Virus record (IMG/VR): IMGVR_UViG_3300044655_001189
Coordinates: 1 to 64,000 of that record
Length of the DNA stretch: 64,000 nt
Reading direction: 5' to 3' (one strand)
From: a virus
Below the pieces are notes generated by a model, which saw only the letters and a list, made by a program, of their open reading frames with translations, did no database searches and had not been told where the DNA came from. Both the position numbers and the translations under genes were made by a program. This document shows, piece by piece, positions 8,106 to 14,733 of this stretch. Within the stretch, counting starts at the first letter, position 1. Each line of letters opens with the position of its first letter.

Positions 8106-8750
8106 TTAGAATGGCAAGTCATCATCCTCTAGGTCACCACCTGCCTGTGGTGTGGGGTATGCTGCATTAGCAGCAGGTATTCCACTCGGAGCTGGACTAC
8201 TAGGTATGGCACTTGCACTGGCAGCACCTGGGTGTGACTTATCCCATCCATTCTGCATGGAAATCAACTTATTCCATTCAGCTTGGTCAAGCTTCTTGGT
8301 TAAGTAGTCCTCGTTTACATAGTCTTCAAACGGTTTGGTTGGTGGATTGGTGAAGCGTAAGATAATCTTAGTTGAGATACTAGGACGTTGGTCATCCTTA
8401 GATTTGATGTACTGTTCGCTTTGGAACGCACAGTTAATCTTTTTGCCAATTGCATTCTCAATCAGCTTATCTTCGGGCAAAGACATATTAACTTGAGCAT
8501 GCGTAAGCAGCTCTTTAATCTTGCCAAGTTTCCACTTGTCTTTGGCTTCGTCCTTACCATTAGGCAACCAGTATGTGCCCTCGCACTCAAATCCACCTGC
8601 ACTAATCAATATAACCTCAAGGTACTTCGTACCTCCTCTGGTTTCCTTATCGGTAATTGTTTTGATGGTGCATAGATCCTTAAATGGTCTGGTAGGAAAA
8701 CCACTGCTTGTTGGAATTTCTGCTGTCTTAATGCCTGATAAAATACTCAT
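8106..8750 (-). CDS. ssb: Single-stranded DNA-binding-like protein with acidic tip
   Basis: A 214-residue protein. The N-terminal ~150 residues are beta-rich, with a region (GGTKYLEVILISAGGFECEGTYWLP) compatible with an OB fold or DUF669-type ssDNA-binding protein. Residues about 175-205 are a flexible Ala/Ser/Pro/Gly linker. The protein ends GGDLEDDDLPF, an acidic tip ending DDDLPF that is essentially the SSB C-terminal peptide used to recruit replication and repair proteins. It is upstream of the recombination genes and downstream of the Sak4-like ATPase, a typical pairing for phage single-strand annealing/recombinase modules. The symbol is functional, not based on close homology. Confidence 0.8.
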   Translation of the reverse strand: MSILSGIKTAEIPTSSGFPTRPFKDLCTIKTITDKETRGGTKYLEVILISAGGFECEGTYWLPNGKDEAKDKWKLGKIKELLTHAQVNMSLPEDKLIENAIGKKINCAFQSEQYIKSKDDQRPSISTKIILRFTNPPTKPFEDYVNEDYLTKKLDQAEWNKLISMQNGWDKSHPGAASASAIPSSPAPSGIPAANAAYPTPQAGGDLEDDDLPF

Positions 8751-8787
8751 GATGATTGATATTAAAAATGAAAGATTGAATTACAAA

Positions 8788-9486
8788 TTACTGTGCTACT
8801 GGTGCTACGGATTCCGCTGCATCATAAGCTTCAATGGCTTGGAGTACTGCTTCCAAATCATTAGGGATATACATATGTTCAAACATTCCCATTGGAGTCT
8901 TGGCTTCGCGAAGATTATCCTGTTGTGTTTGGAATACAAACCTATCCTCTACATTCTCCTTGTCTGCAAGGATAGTAGTTTGCAGTACGATACGCACGTA
9001 GCTTACTGGATCAAGGTGGTCAGCCAATAGTTTGCCAAAGATTTTGAACTTGCTATATCCTGACTCATTGATGTCCGTGTGATGTAAGATTACAATCTTC
9101 ACATCAGTAGGTAGCATCGCTGCCTTGAGGAAGATACTCTGCATCACATCACGAGCAAAGAATTTCCAACGCTCGAACACTGCATTGCCTGAGCTTTGCG
9201 CCATAAATCCATCGGATAAGATACGGCCAATAAAGAAGTGACTGAAATCTTCAATCACAAATAGCTTCACTCCCTTAGCGGTAAGTGAGTCAAGCTTGAC
9301 AGGAATCATATTGATTTCATCAATTAGAATCTTTGTCTTGCCCCACTTAGCATCACCACCACGGAAAGGTAGTGGCTTGGTGTTGGGCGTAAGTATCACA
9401 GCTTTACGCTCTATCGGATTGATGTTGCGTAATGATGTGGTTTTGCCTGTGCCCGAAGGGCCTTCAATAATTATGACCTCTGCCAT
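8788..9486 (-). CDS. Sak4-like RecA-fold ATPase (recombinase)
   Basis: A 232-residue P-loop ATPase. Walker A is GPSGTGKT (residues 9-16) and a Walker B-type strand is KLFVIEDFSHF (about 74-84). Further conserved features are a sensor-like VKIVILHHTD (about 128-137) and a C-terminal FQTQQDNLREAKTPMGMF segment. This layout matches the AAA_24 / Sak4 group, phage RecA-like single-strand annealing recombinases that work with an SSB. The SSB-like gene follows directly, supporting that pairing. Its start overlaps the HU-like gene by 16 bases. Confidence 0.85.
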   Translation of the reverse strand: MAEVIIIEGPSGTGKTTSLRNINPIERKAVILTPNTKPLPFRGGDAKWGKTKILIDEINMIPVKLDSLTAKGVKLFVIEDFSHFFIGRILSDGFMAQSSGNAVFERWKFFARDVMQSIFLKAAMLPTDVKIVILHHTDINESGYSKFKIFGKLLADHLDPVSYVRIVLQTTILADKENVEDRFVFQTQQDNLREAKTPMGMFEHMYIPNDLEAVLQAIEAYDAAESVAPVAQ

Positions 9487-9725
9487 CCATTTTGTTTTTT
9501 AAATTCTCTGAGTTTTTTCATACTTGCATGCAAGGTACTCTTGCGTTTGAAAACAAACGATACAAGTGAACTGACTTTGAAGCGGACATTTTGCTCCAAT
9601 AGTCTTAACATTACTGTGCTCATAGCTTTCAAGATAACTCTTACTGTACGCTCAGGGATTTTCCGCTTCGCCATATCAGCAATAGTATTTGTAAGCTCTT
9701 CGCCTTGCTTGGTTGACCTATACAT
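9471..9725 (-). CDS. HU/IHF-like DNA-binding protein, armless
   Basis: An 84-residue basic protein. The stretch TIADMAKRKIPERTVRVILKAMSTVMLRLLEQN, then VRFKVSSLVSFVFKRKST, follows the HU/IHF plan: an N-terminal helix with I(A) and a turn, a long helix ending at about residue 40, then two beta strands with a conserved hydrophobic-F pair. The region where HU has its long DNA-binding beta arm is very short, so it may be a minimal or diverged HU-type protein. Its start and end overlap the DnaB-like and Sak4-like genes, so it is part of the replication core. Family call is by pattern only. Confidence 0.5.
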   Translation of the reverse strand: MYRSTKQGEELTNTIADMAKRKIPERTVRVILKAMSTVMLRLLEQNVRFKVSSLVSFVFKRKSTLHASMKKLREFKKQNGWQRS

Positions 9726-10971
9726 AGCTCAAGATTTGAGTGTACTTACCATTCCAAAAGCAATCAACACTTCCTGCACCAGTACTCCTACCCTTGCCAA
9801 TGATTACCTCAAGCTCTTGGATGTCTGAATTGCTTAATGATTCAGCACCAAAGTAAGCTGGCCTGTATGGAAACAATACATAGTCTGCAGCTTGCTCTAT
9901 TTCACCTGATTCACGCAAGTCACTAAGCTTGGGCTTGGTATTAGCACGCTTGGTATTCTCTCTGCTCAACTGACTAAGCGCAAAGACAATCGTATGCGTT
10001 TCCATTGCCACATCCTTAAGCTGTCGTGCTATGGTAGCAATCTCCTGTTCCCTAGACTTTACACCCACTACAGTTACAAGCTGTAAATAGTCGACTACAA
10101 ACGCTTTGTACCCTAAAGCGGCCTTAGCCCTTATCCCATTACAGATGTCCAGTAAGGTGCGAGCTTTGGCATTGACAAACCAACGGTGATTGGCTAGTCG
10201 GGAACGTAAAGCATCTATGTCAGCTTTCTGCTGCAAAGTAAGACTGCCTTGCTTGATTGCATCGTTAGGTATCGAAAGCAAAGAACAACACCAACGCTGG
10301 ACTAACTGAGTGTCTGGCATTTCTAACGAATAGAAACCCATAGGCTCGTCATGCAATACATTCTGAATCATTATGTGTAATGCTACAGAAGTCTTGCACA
10401 TACCTGCGTTACCTGCTATGATAACCATATCCCCTGGCTCAAAGAAACCAATGAAATTATCAAGCGGTGCTATGCGTGATTTCAAACCTACTGATTGACG
10501 GTCAGGTGATAGCATATCATCGAAAATGCTATCAGTATCTCTGACACGGTCACCCAATTGAGGTAGTACCAAATTCATACGGGCTGCATCAGCATCAACA
10601 TAAATGTTGCTACCGTTGTTAGCTGCGTAAGTAAGTTGATACCCTACTTGCATACAGATGTCCTTGGCTTTAAGTTCAAACAAGTCACGTAGGAGTAGCT
10701 GAACTACAGCATCACGAAACACAACTGCAGGACTGAACAAGGCAACTAGCGAAGCTTGGCCAGAATAAAAGCTGGTATCGATCCCACGTAGCGAAGCTTG
10801 CAAAGTTTCTATCGCAACGGACTGCGGTGGAATACGAAGCAAAGCATCGGCTATAAAGTCACGTCCTTGCGTAAACATGTCCGAAGTCAATTGTGAGCTG
10901 TAAGCAGCCATTCTTAATGGCTCTTGGCACAGTAATGCGAGAACCTGATTTTCTATTTCTGCTCTCGTCAT
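9718..10971 (-). CDS. dnaB: Replicative DNA helicase, DnaB family
   Basis: A 417-residue DnaB-type helicase. The N-terminal ~130 residues fit the primase-interacting domain (MTRAEIENQVLALLCQEP and HGDMF-like TSDMFTQGRDFI). The C-terminal RecA-fold domain has LDNFIGFFEPGDMVIIAG, then the P-loop GNAGMCKT (187-194), Walker B KAFVVDYLQLV, ALSQLSRENTKR, and SDLRESGEIEQAADYV, all DnaB signatures. The P-loop has Cys192 where nearly all helicases have Gly before the catalytic Lys193. It unwinds the phage replication fork. No primase or DNA polymerase is in this window, so those are likely elsewhere. It overlaps the neighbouring genes by 4-8 bases. Confidence 0.93.
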   Translation of the reverse strand: MTRAEIENQVLALLCQEPLRMAAYSSQLTSDMFTQGRDFIADALLRIPPQSVAIETLQASLRGIDTSFYSGQASLVALFSPAVVFRDAVVQLLLRDLFELKAKDICMQVGYQLTYAANNGSNIYVDADAARMNLVLPQLGDRVRDTDSIFDDMLSPDRQSVGLKSRIAPLDNFIGFFEPGDMVIIAGNAGMCKTSVALHIMIQNVLHDEPMGFYSLEMPDTQLVQRWCCSLLSIPNDAIKQGSLTLQQKADIDALRSRLANHRWFVNAKARTLLDICNGIRAKAALGYKAFVVDYLQLVTVVGVKSREQEIATIARQLKDVAMETHTIVFALSQLSRENTKRANTKPKLSDLRESGEIEQAADYVLFPYRPAYFGAESLSNSDIQELEVIIGKGRSTGAGSVDCFWNGKYTQILSYV

Positions 10972-11363
10972 AAGTTTTCTTTAATTATGGTTTGTAAAGT
11001 AATTAACTGTGAAGGTGAAAGGTTTAGGCGTTTATCCAGTATCACTGCTTTAAGCAATGCCATGTTACGTTCCGTAGGGCCATTCATTTCTTTCATTACT
11101 GAATTGGCAACTGTTATTGCCAATGGTGTGCTTTGATTACTCGAATGCATTGAAAGGTAACCTAACGCTTTGGTGCGACCTAAATTCAATGGCTCGTGCA
11201 ATGAGCGTAACGGGTATTTGAACCACTTAGCATTGATGATGATAGTGGCTTCCTTTACGATACTGCCTAAGTAGCTGCGATTGGACAGTAGGGTATCGTA
11301 TGTGATTCCTACATGGTTGCAACAGGCTGTGATGGTATCGGAAATGGTTTCATTAAACGTCAT
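10968..11363 (-). CDS. Hypothetical protein upstream of helicase (possible loader)
   Basis: A 131-residue protein starting MTFNETISDTITACCNHVGI. Residues about 30-75 (SIVKEATIIINAKWFKYPLRSL to LGRTKALGYLSMHSS) loosely recall the DnaA domain IV helix pattern or a helicase-loader winged helix, with conserved-looking R-x-K-A-L-x-Y-L-S-M-H. It overlaps the DnaB-like gene by 4 bases, so a helicase-loading or origin-related job is an attractive but unproven guess. It also overlaps the upstream gene by 11 bases. Confidence 0.65.
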   Translation of the reverse strand: MTFNETISDTITACCNHVGITYDTLLSNRSYLGSIVKEATIIINAKWFKYPLRSLHEPLNLGRTKALGYLSMHSSNQSTPLAITVANSVMKEMNGPTERNMALLKAVILDKRLNLSPSQLITLQTIIKENL

Positions 11364-11721
11364 TTACGTTAGTGAAGCCAATAGCAGAACTGCCGTCAGT
11401 CAGAATCTCTGGACGTACTACGCGGCCATTGGGCGTGACTACTTTGGTTTGAGTTACCAAGTAAAGTTTATTGTGTAGAATAATCGGTTTAACCGATTTT
11501 CTTCCCGTTTTAGGAAAGTCCACATCAATGCGAGCAATCTGCCCGTTTGGTTTAGACTTTATTGGTAACTGTAGTGCTCTAGCAATCTCTTTGATTTTGG
11601 CAAAGATTCGACCTGCTTTAGCTGGGTCTGGTTGCTCTGCAATTTTGGGTGCAGCACCATTGAGTTGACCCTTTAACTTGAGTAGGTCGGTATTGTTGGC
11701 AAGTGGTTTGTAGGTACGCAT
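11353..11721 (-). CDS. Hypothetical basic protein, first gene of replication operon
   Basis: A 122-residue basic protein, starting at ATG 11721 (MRTYKPLANNTDLLKL). The frame extends upstream to 11760, but that part would translate the GGCAA..TTGCC inverted repeat, so I prefer the inner start. The ATG touches the TCACTATC octamer (11722-11729) directly, so transcription from that site would give a very short leader or none. Contains TGRKSVKPIILHNKLYLV, a beta-hairpin-like basic patch. No family recognised. It heads the operon running to the exonuclease. Confidence 0.7.
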   Translation of the reverse strand: MRTYKPLANNTDLLKLKGQLNGAAPKIAEQPDPAKAGRIFAKIKEIARALQLPIKSKPNGQIARIDVDFPKTGRKSVKPIILHNKLYLVTQTKVVTPNGRVVRPEILTDGSSAIGFTNVNDV

Positions 11722-11729
11722 GATAGTGA
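11722..11729 (-). promoter_or_regulatory. TCACTATC octamer, copy 1
   Basis: On the coding strand TCACTATC immediately precedes the ATG of the gene at 11353-11721. It is one of eight identical octamers found upstream of leftward genes between 11.7 and 18.3 kb. See findings for the shared interpretation as an early promoter or operator. Confidence 0.55.
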
Positions 11730-11741
11730 TTATGTGGTTGT

Positions 11742-11753
11742 GGCAAAATTGCC
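11742..11753. promoter_or_regulatory. GGCAA..TTGCC inverted repeat, copy 1
   Basis: GGCAAAATTGCC, a 5+2+5 inverted repeat, lies 20 bases upstream of the ATG at 11721. Near-identical elements precede the genes starting at 12524 and 13493 at similar distances, so it is probably an operator or promoter part rather than chance. Confidence 0.5.
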
Positions 11754-11772
11754 GATGCAAATAAAGTAAAAG

Positions 11773-11792
11773 CTAAGGGATTCTCCGCTCAG
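11773..11792 (-). terminator. Terminator with GGAGAATC loop, copy 1
   Basis: Read leftward, CTGAG then CGGAGAATCC then CTTAG forms a hairpin followed by CTTTTACTTT. It follows the stop of the gene at 11817-12524 by 24 bases. The loop GGAGAATC is shared with two other terminators at 12568 and 13029. Confidence 0.7.
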
Positions 11793-11816
11793 TATTTACC
11801 TGTGGTAAAAAACAGA

Positions 11817-12524
11817 TTAGTTTTCGAAAGGGTGAACTACCTCTAAAGATGGTTTAACAGCAGTTACCTCGAACTTGCATGGTAAGTCATGCTTGTTGAT
11901 GATTTGCTTGTCAGCGCGTCTGAAAGTCACAGTTTTACCGTAAAACAGAATGTCAATCTGCGCTTCTCCGTTTTTGTAGAACTCTGTTAGTGCATCGTAC
12001 TGGTCTTGAGTTACCATGTAGGTACGATTTGACAATAGCACAGAAGTGCAAGGTGTACCCACTTCTGGGTAACCTTTTGGGTTACGCTTGAATGCAGCAG
12101 CACCTTTAGGAAATAGCATTTGAAGCATTGGTTTGCCAATGATGCCTTGTTTGTTCCAAGGTTGATTAAGCATAGCAACGATTTTGTTTACAAAGAAGTC
12201 ACGTGCTTCTGGGTGCTGCAACAAGTCAGCAGGGTATTCTTTTACACCTGCAAGGTGGCACAATGCACGTAAGCGATTTTCGTTACCAGCAGTAAGTACG
12301 TAGTTTTCGTAATTAGCATCAGCACGTGAAGAGTCGCGTTGTTTGAAGAATATACGTACCATAGGCAGTACACCTGTAGAGCCATCTTGGAATGTGTGGT
12401 TCTTCATTTCAAAGGTTACTAATAATGGCATAACCACGTACTCGTATTTTACACGAGCCTTGAAGTCTTGGTTAGACTTTGAATTAGAAACAGCAACAAC
12501 TTGGGCAACAGACGAATTGTTCAT
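11817..12524 (-). CDS. Hypothetical protein (235 aa), own transcription unit
   Basis: A 235-residue protein starting MNNSSVAQVVAVSNSKSNQ. It has a long beta-rich centre (YEYVVMPLLVTFEMKNHTF, LPMVRIFFKQRD) and a C-terminal beta strand region, so it could be a single compact domain that binds nucleic acid or protein, but no motif is diagnostic. It is bracketed by two look-alike terminators (11773 and 12568), with a GGCAG..TTGCC repeat 17 bases before its ATG, so it seems to be a single-gene transcription unit. That suggests it is needed in large amounts or early. Function unknown. Confidence 0.75.
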   Translation of the reverse strand: MNNSSVAQVVAVSNSKSNQDFKARVKYEYVVMPLLVTFEMKNHTFQDGSTGVLPMVRIFFKQRDSSRADANYENYVLTAGNENRLRALCHLAGVKEYPADLLQHPEARDFFVNKIVAMLNQPWNKQGIIGKPMLQMLFPKGAAAFKRNPKGYPEVGTPCTSVLLSNRTYMVTQDQYDALTEFYKNGEAQIDILFYGKTVTFRRADKQIINKHDLPCKFEVTAVKPSLEVVHPFEN

Positions 12525-12541
12525 TTTGAATTGTTTTTATT

Positions 12542-12553
12542 GGCAGAATTGCC
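12542..12553. promoter_or_regulatory. GGCAG..TTGCC inverted repeat, copy 2
   Basis: GGCAGAATTGCC lies 17 bases upstream of the ATG at 12524. It differs by one base from copies at 11742 and 13519. Confidence 0.5.
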
Positions 12554-12567
12554 GGGTTAATTAAAAA

Positions 12568-12587
12568 CCTATGGATTCTCCGATAGG
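12568..12587 (-). terminator. Terminator with GGAGAATC loop, copy 2
   Basis: Read leftward CCTAT, CGGAGAATCC, ATAGG, followed by TTTTT. A canonical intrinsic terminator for the unit ending at 12609, with the same loop as the hairpins at 11773 and 13029 although the stem sequence differs. Confidence 0.75.
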
Positions 12588-12608
12588 GTAAGCGTAGTCG
12601 TATTAGAA

Positions 12609-12800
12609 TTACTGCATTGAAGCAATAAGCGCAATGTTTTTTTCACGTTGGAATGATGCGTCAACGTAATTAGGCTCGGTAGGCAGTGATATATCGTCCT
12701 CGGTTTCGTCAAAGATGGCAATAGCATCTTTGAGTGTAGAAGCTTCGATGTGAACAGTACCGTACACTTCCCATGTTACAGGGATTTTGAAAGTAGCCAT
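12609..12800 (-). CDS. Small hypothetical protein (63 aa)
   Basis: A 63-residue acidic protein starting MATFKIPVTWEVYGTVHIEAST. The pattern of a beta strand, then E-A-x-T-L-x-D-A-I-x-x-F, then LPTEPNYVDASF, is seen in small phage proteins of unknown role that are widespread in siphoviruses and podoviruses. It starts 5 bases after the stop of the upstream small gene, so the two form an operon bracketed by terminators. Confidence 0.75.
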   Translation of the reverse strand: MATFKIPVTWEVYGTVHIEASTLKDAIAIFDETEDDISLPTEPNYVDASFQREKNIALIASMQ

Positions 12801-12805
12801 GATAA

Positions 12806-12994
12806 TTAGTCGTTAATGAAGCTTGCACCGTAAAAAAACAAGTTGATGTTTAGTACACCGTGTTCACATTCAATAGCAAATAATGCTCTATTGGAATCTC
12901 CATAAGAAAAGCTAATGAATGATAAGCCAAAGCGTTTGTCTGAAGGGTAAACGTAAAGCTGTAGTAGATTGAATTGGAAATCGCGTTCTTCCAT
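12806..12994 (-). CDS. Small hypothetical protein (62 aa)
   Basis: I place the start at ATG 12994 (MEERDFQFNLLQLYVYPSD). The longer open frame to 13048 would run through the terminator hairpin and the TCACTATC octamer. The protein is beta-rich and aromatic. It is the first gene of a two-gene unit with the 63-residue gene. The octamer lies 18 bases upstream. No family recognised. Confidence 0.65.
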   Translation of the reverse strand: MEERDFQFNLLQLYVYPSDKRFGLSFISFSYGDSNRALFAIECEHGVLNINLFFYGASFIND

Positions 12995-13012
12995 GATGGC
13001 GAGAATATAAGT

Positions 13013-13020
13013 GATAGTGA
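13013..13020 (-). promoter_or_regulatory. TCACTATC octamer, copy 2
   Basis: The octamer lies 18 bases upstream of the ATG at 12994 and directly after the T-run of the terminator at 13029-13055. This terminator-then-octamer-then-gene order recurs across the region. Confidence 0.6.
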
Positions 13021-13028
13021 ATAAAAAA

Positions 13029-13055
13029 CCCATGCACAGATTCTCCATGCATGGG
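13029..13055 (-). terminator. Terminator with GGAGAATC loop, copy 3
   Basis: Read leftward, a perfect 8-base-pair stem CCCATGCA/TGCATGGG closes the loop TGGAGAATCTG and is followed by TTTTTT. It ends the unit of the gene at 13065-13493, whose stop is 10 bases upstream. This is the strongest of the three terminators sharing GGAGAATC. Confidence 0.85.
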
Positions 13056-13064
13056 TGTAATGGC

Positions 13065-13493
13065 CTAAAGAAGGATTTTAAGCGTTTCTTCTACTCTAGG
13101 TAGCACATCAGCACCTTTGACGTTGGATAGGTCAACGTAGAAGTCGGCTATGGGCTTAGGCAAGCCAACAGTTTTATCTTCGGAGCGAGGAAACGCTAAT
13201 ATGCGTCCTGTGTCGAAGTTAGCTGCGTAAAGGATATGTATTCCTGGGGCGGCTAATGTGTTAATGACTAAGCTCTCTGGACGTTGTGGACAAGCATCGC
13301 TTTCTTGGTCAACAAGTAAGCTAAACACTCGTAGATGAAAGTTAGCAGGTTTTTCTTTGTGCCTACGCAAGTTGCGCTCGGCTTCTTTACGATTGTAAGT
13401 GGGCGAAAGCGGTTTGACGTTAGCAATAAGATTAAAAGCATCAGCTGGTTCGATGATGCGCAATGCAGCAGGTACTAGGGCTTTTGTGGCCAT
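13065..13493 (-). CDS. Hypothetical protein (142 aa)
   Basis: The start is placed at ATG 13493 (MATKALVPAALRIIEPADAF). An upstream ATG at 13532 would translate the GGCAA..TTGCC element. The middle is basic (YNRKEAERNLRRHKEKP), followed by beta strands and a C-terminal helix. It has no catalytic motif that I recognise. It forms a single-gene unit ended by the strong terminator at 13029. Confidence 0.7.
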   Translation of the reverse strand: MATKALVPAALRIIEPADAFNLIANVKPLSPTYNRKEAERNLRRHKEKPANFHLRVFSLLVDQESDACPQRPESLVINTLAAPGIHILYAANFDTGRILAFPRSEDKTVGLPKPIADFYVDLSNVKGADVLPRVEETLKILL

Positions 13494-13518
13494 TGTAATA
13501 GGTATTTTGTACTGTCGT

Positions 13519-13530
13519 GGCAAAATTGCC
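13519..13530. promoter_or_regulatory. GGCAA..TTGCC inverted repeat, copy 3
   Basis: GGCAAAATTGCC, identical to copy 1, lies 25 bases upstream of the ATG at 13493. Confidence 0.5.
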
Positions 13531-13582
13531 AATGGTTCACGGTTGGGGTCAACGCACTATACCGTGTAATTGCGTAAATAGA

Positions 13583-13738
13583 TTAGCCTTTCAGCCATTT
13601 CTTGAGGTTGTGCTGTACAATCAGTACGTGACCTAAGTCGCTGCGTTTTCGCTTTGGCTGCTTGAGTAGATACTGAATTTCAGCATTTACAGAAGCTAAC
13701 CGTTTTTCCAGTAGCATTGTTTCGCGTGGATTGGGCAT
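13583..13738 (-). CDS. Small basic hypothetical protein (51 aa)
   Basis: ATG at 13738 to TAA at 13583, 51 residues, starting MPNPRETMLLEKRLASVNAE. It is strongly basic (LLKQPKRKRSDLG) with a helical heptad-like N-terminus, so it could bind nucleic acid. It fills a gap between neighbouring leftward genes with a 27-base spacer upstream. The fit and codon pattern are the evidence; no family recognised. Confidence 0.6.
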   Translation of the reverse strand: MPNPRETMLLEKRLASVNAEIQYLLKQPKRKRSDLGHVLIVQHNLKKWLKG

Positions 13739-13765
13739 GGCTTGGTGAATTTGGGTTAAAAATAA

Positions 13766-14020
13766 TTACAGAACGTCAAAGTCCATGTTAGGGTCACTAA
13801 CGCAGTCGAAGCAATACACATCATTGTGGGGAATACTGCATCCACAGTCGGTGCATTCGCTTTTGGTGTTAGGACACCCTTTCTCGTGGAGAGGTGTGCC
13901 GTTAACGACCATTGCAACACATTGGCTGCATTGGACGGTAATGAAAGCGCCATCATGCTTGGATTTGTCGAAGCCTAAATCAATAAGTTGTTCAACGTGC
14001 ATAGCTAAACCTAATTTCAT
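13766..14020 (-). CDS. Small zinc-ribbon-like protein (84 aa)
   Basis: An 84-residue protein with nine cysteines, including CSQC, a CxxxxxECTDCGC block and CFDC, plus two His near them. This suggests two zinc-binding knuckles. It starts MKLGLAMHVEQLIDLG and ends in an acidic tail (DPNMDFDVL). The ATG overlaps the stop of the 54-residue gene as ATGA (14017-14020), indicating coupling. Small zinc-ribbon proteins in phage early regions often bind host transcription or RNA-handling proteins, but nothing here shows the target. Confidence 0.75.
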   Translation of the reverse strand: MKLGLAMHVEQLIDLGFDKSKHDGAFITVQCSQCVAMVVNGTPLHEKGCPNTKSECTDCGCSIPHNDVYCFDCVSDPNMDFDVL

Positions 14021-14181
14021 GGCTTTACGAATAGAGGACGTTCGTGACTATCCTCGCATACTTGGCGGCACCATGCAAGTGCTTGGCCTGTTGGGAAGTG
14101 TTGTTTCCAGATGGCTTGAGCAAGTGCCATACGGTATTTGCGCCCGTACCAACGCTTTCTTAGATTGAGTGAATTATTCAT
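14017..14181 (-). CDS. Small basic hypothetical protein (54 aa)
   Basis: ATG at 14181 to TGA at 14017, 54 residues, starting MNNSLNLRKRWYGRKYRMAL. Arg/Lys/Trp-rich, with a motif YxxAxAQAIWKQHFPTG that looks like a single folded helix pair. It overlaps the zinc-ribbon gene by ATGA and is preceded at 64 bases by the TCACTATC octamer at 14246. An overlapping rightward frame is less likely because it has no place in the transcription units. Confidence 0.65.
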   Translation of the reverse strand: MNNSLNLRKRWYGRKYRMALAQAIWKQHFPTGQALAWCRQVCEDSHERPLFVKP

Positions 14182-14245
14182 TACTTAACCCGATTCGCTT
14201 TTGCTGTTTTCTTGGCTGTACACGGGTAATACAGTTGCGGTGAAT

Positions 14246-14253
14246 GATAGTGA
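14246..14253 (-). promoter_or_regulatory. TCACTATC octamer, copy 3
   Basis: Lies between the stop of the phosphoribosyltransferase gene (14258) and the 54-residue gene, 64 bases upstream of its ATG. Confidence 0.55.
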
Positions 14254-14257
14254 TTGG

Positions 14258-14731
14258 TTAAATGAATTTGACTAAGGCGATACTGGATATGCTAGTAGGG
14301 TCGTAGTCGTAAGCGAGTGACATTAAAGTGTGCAGGGTAATACCACTGGTGGTGGCATCATCTACAAACAGAATGTGTTTATGTGCAAGTCGTTCTGGTT
14401 TGGCAAAGCGAATTGTGCGCATAATAGATCTGGGCGTCCTTCTACCACCTAAACAGAAGCTTGCTGCATTACGAGAGCGAACAAGGCAATTTAAGGGCGT
14501 GTGACGGCCTTTGTAACCCATAACCAACGTAGTGATACTGTTGGTGGTGCCGACCTTGTGAGAGGGCACAGGAATGAGTATGGTGGGGTATTCGAGCGTG
14601 TCAAAGTACTGGTACATTTCAGCACGAAAGAACTCGTAGTCGAACTGAGCACCATCTTTGAAATTCAGAAGCATACGCCTCATGTGGTTAGGCTTGCTGC
14701 CGAATGTGGTGTGTAAGCTGTCTATGTGCAT
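14258..14731 (-). CDS. ComF-like phosphoribosyltransferase
   Basis: A 157-residue protein. HILFVDDATTSGITL (Asp124, Asp125, Thr127, Thr128, Gly130) is the PRPP-binding loop of type I phosphoribosyltransferases. The upstream IPVPSHKVG matches the ComF-family PVP block, and an R-S-R segment follows. Such enzymes transfer a phosphoribosyl group from PRPP to a base or related acceptor; the acceptor is unknown for ComF proteins. A phage copy could serve nucleotide salvage or modify a host target. It lacks the N-terminal zinc finger of bacterial ComF, but the gene just upstream encodes a CxxC protein. It follows that gene by 2 bases. Confidence 0.8.
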   Translation of the reverse strand: MHIDSLHTTFGSKPNHMRRMLLNFKDGAQFDYEFFRAEMYQYFDTLEYPTILIPVPSHKVGTTNSITTLVMGYKGRHTPLNCLVRSRNAASFCLGGRRTPRSIMRTIRFAKPERLAHKHILFVDDATTSGITLHTLMSLAYDYDPTSISSIALVKFI

Positions 14732-14733
14732 GA

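Noticed and set aside
13785-14168. Rightward 127-codon frame
   Set aside because: Lies over two leftward genes joined by an ATGA overlap, with a zinc-ribbon pattern on the leftward strand; judged a shadow.
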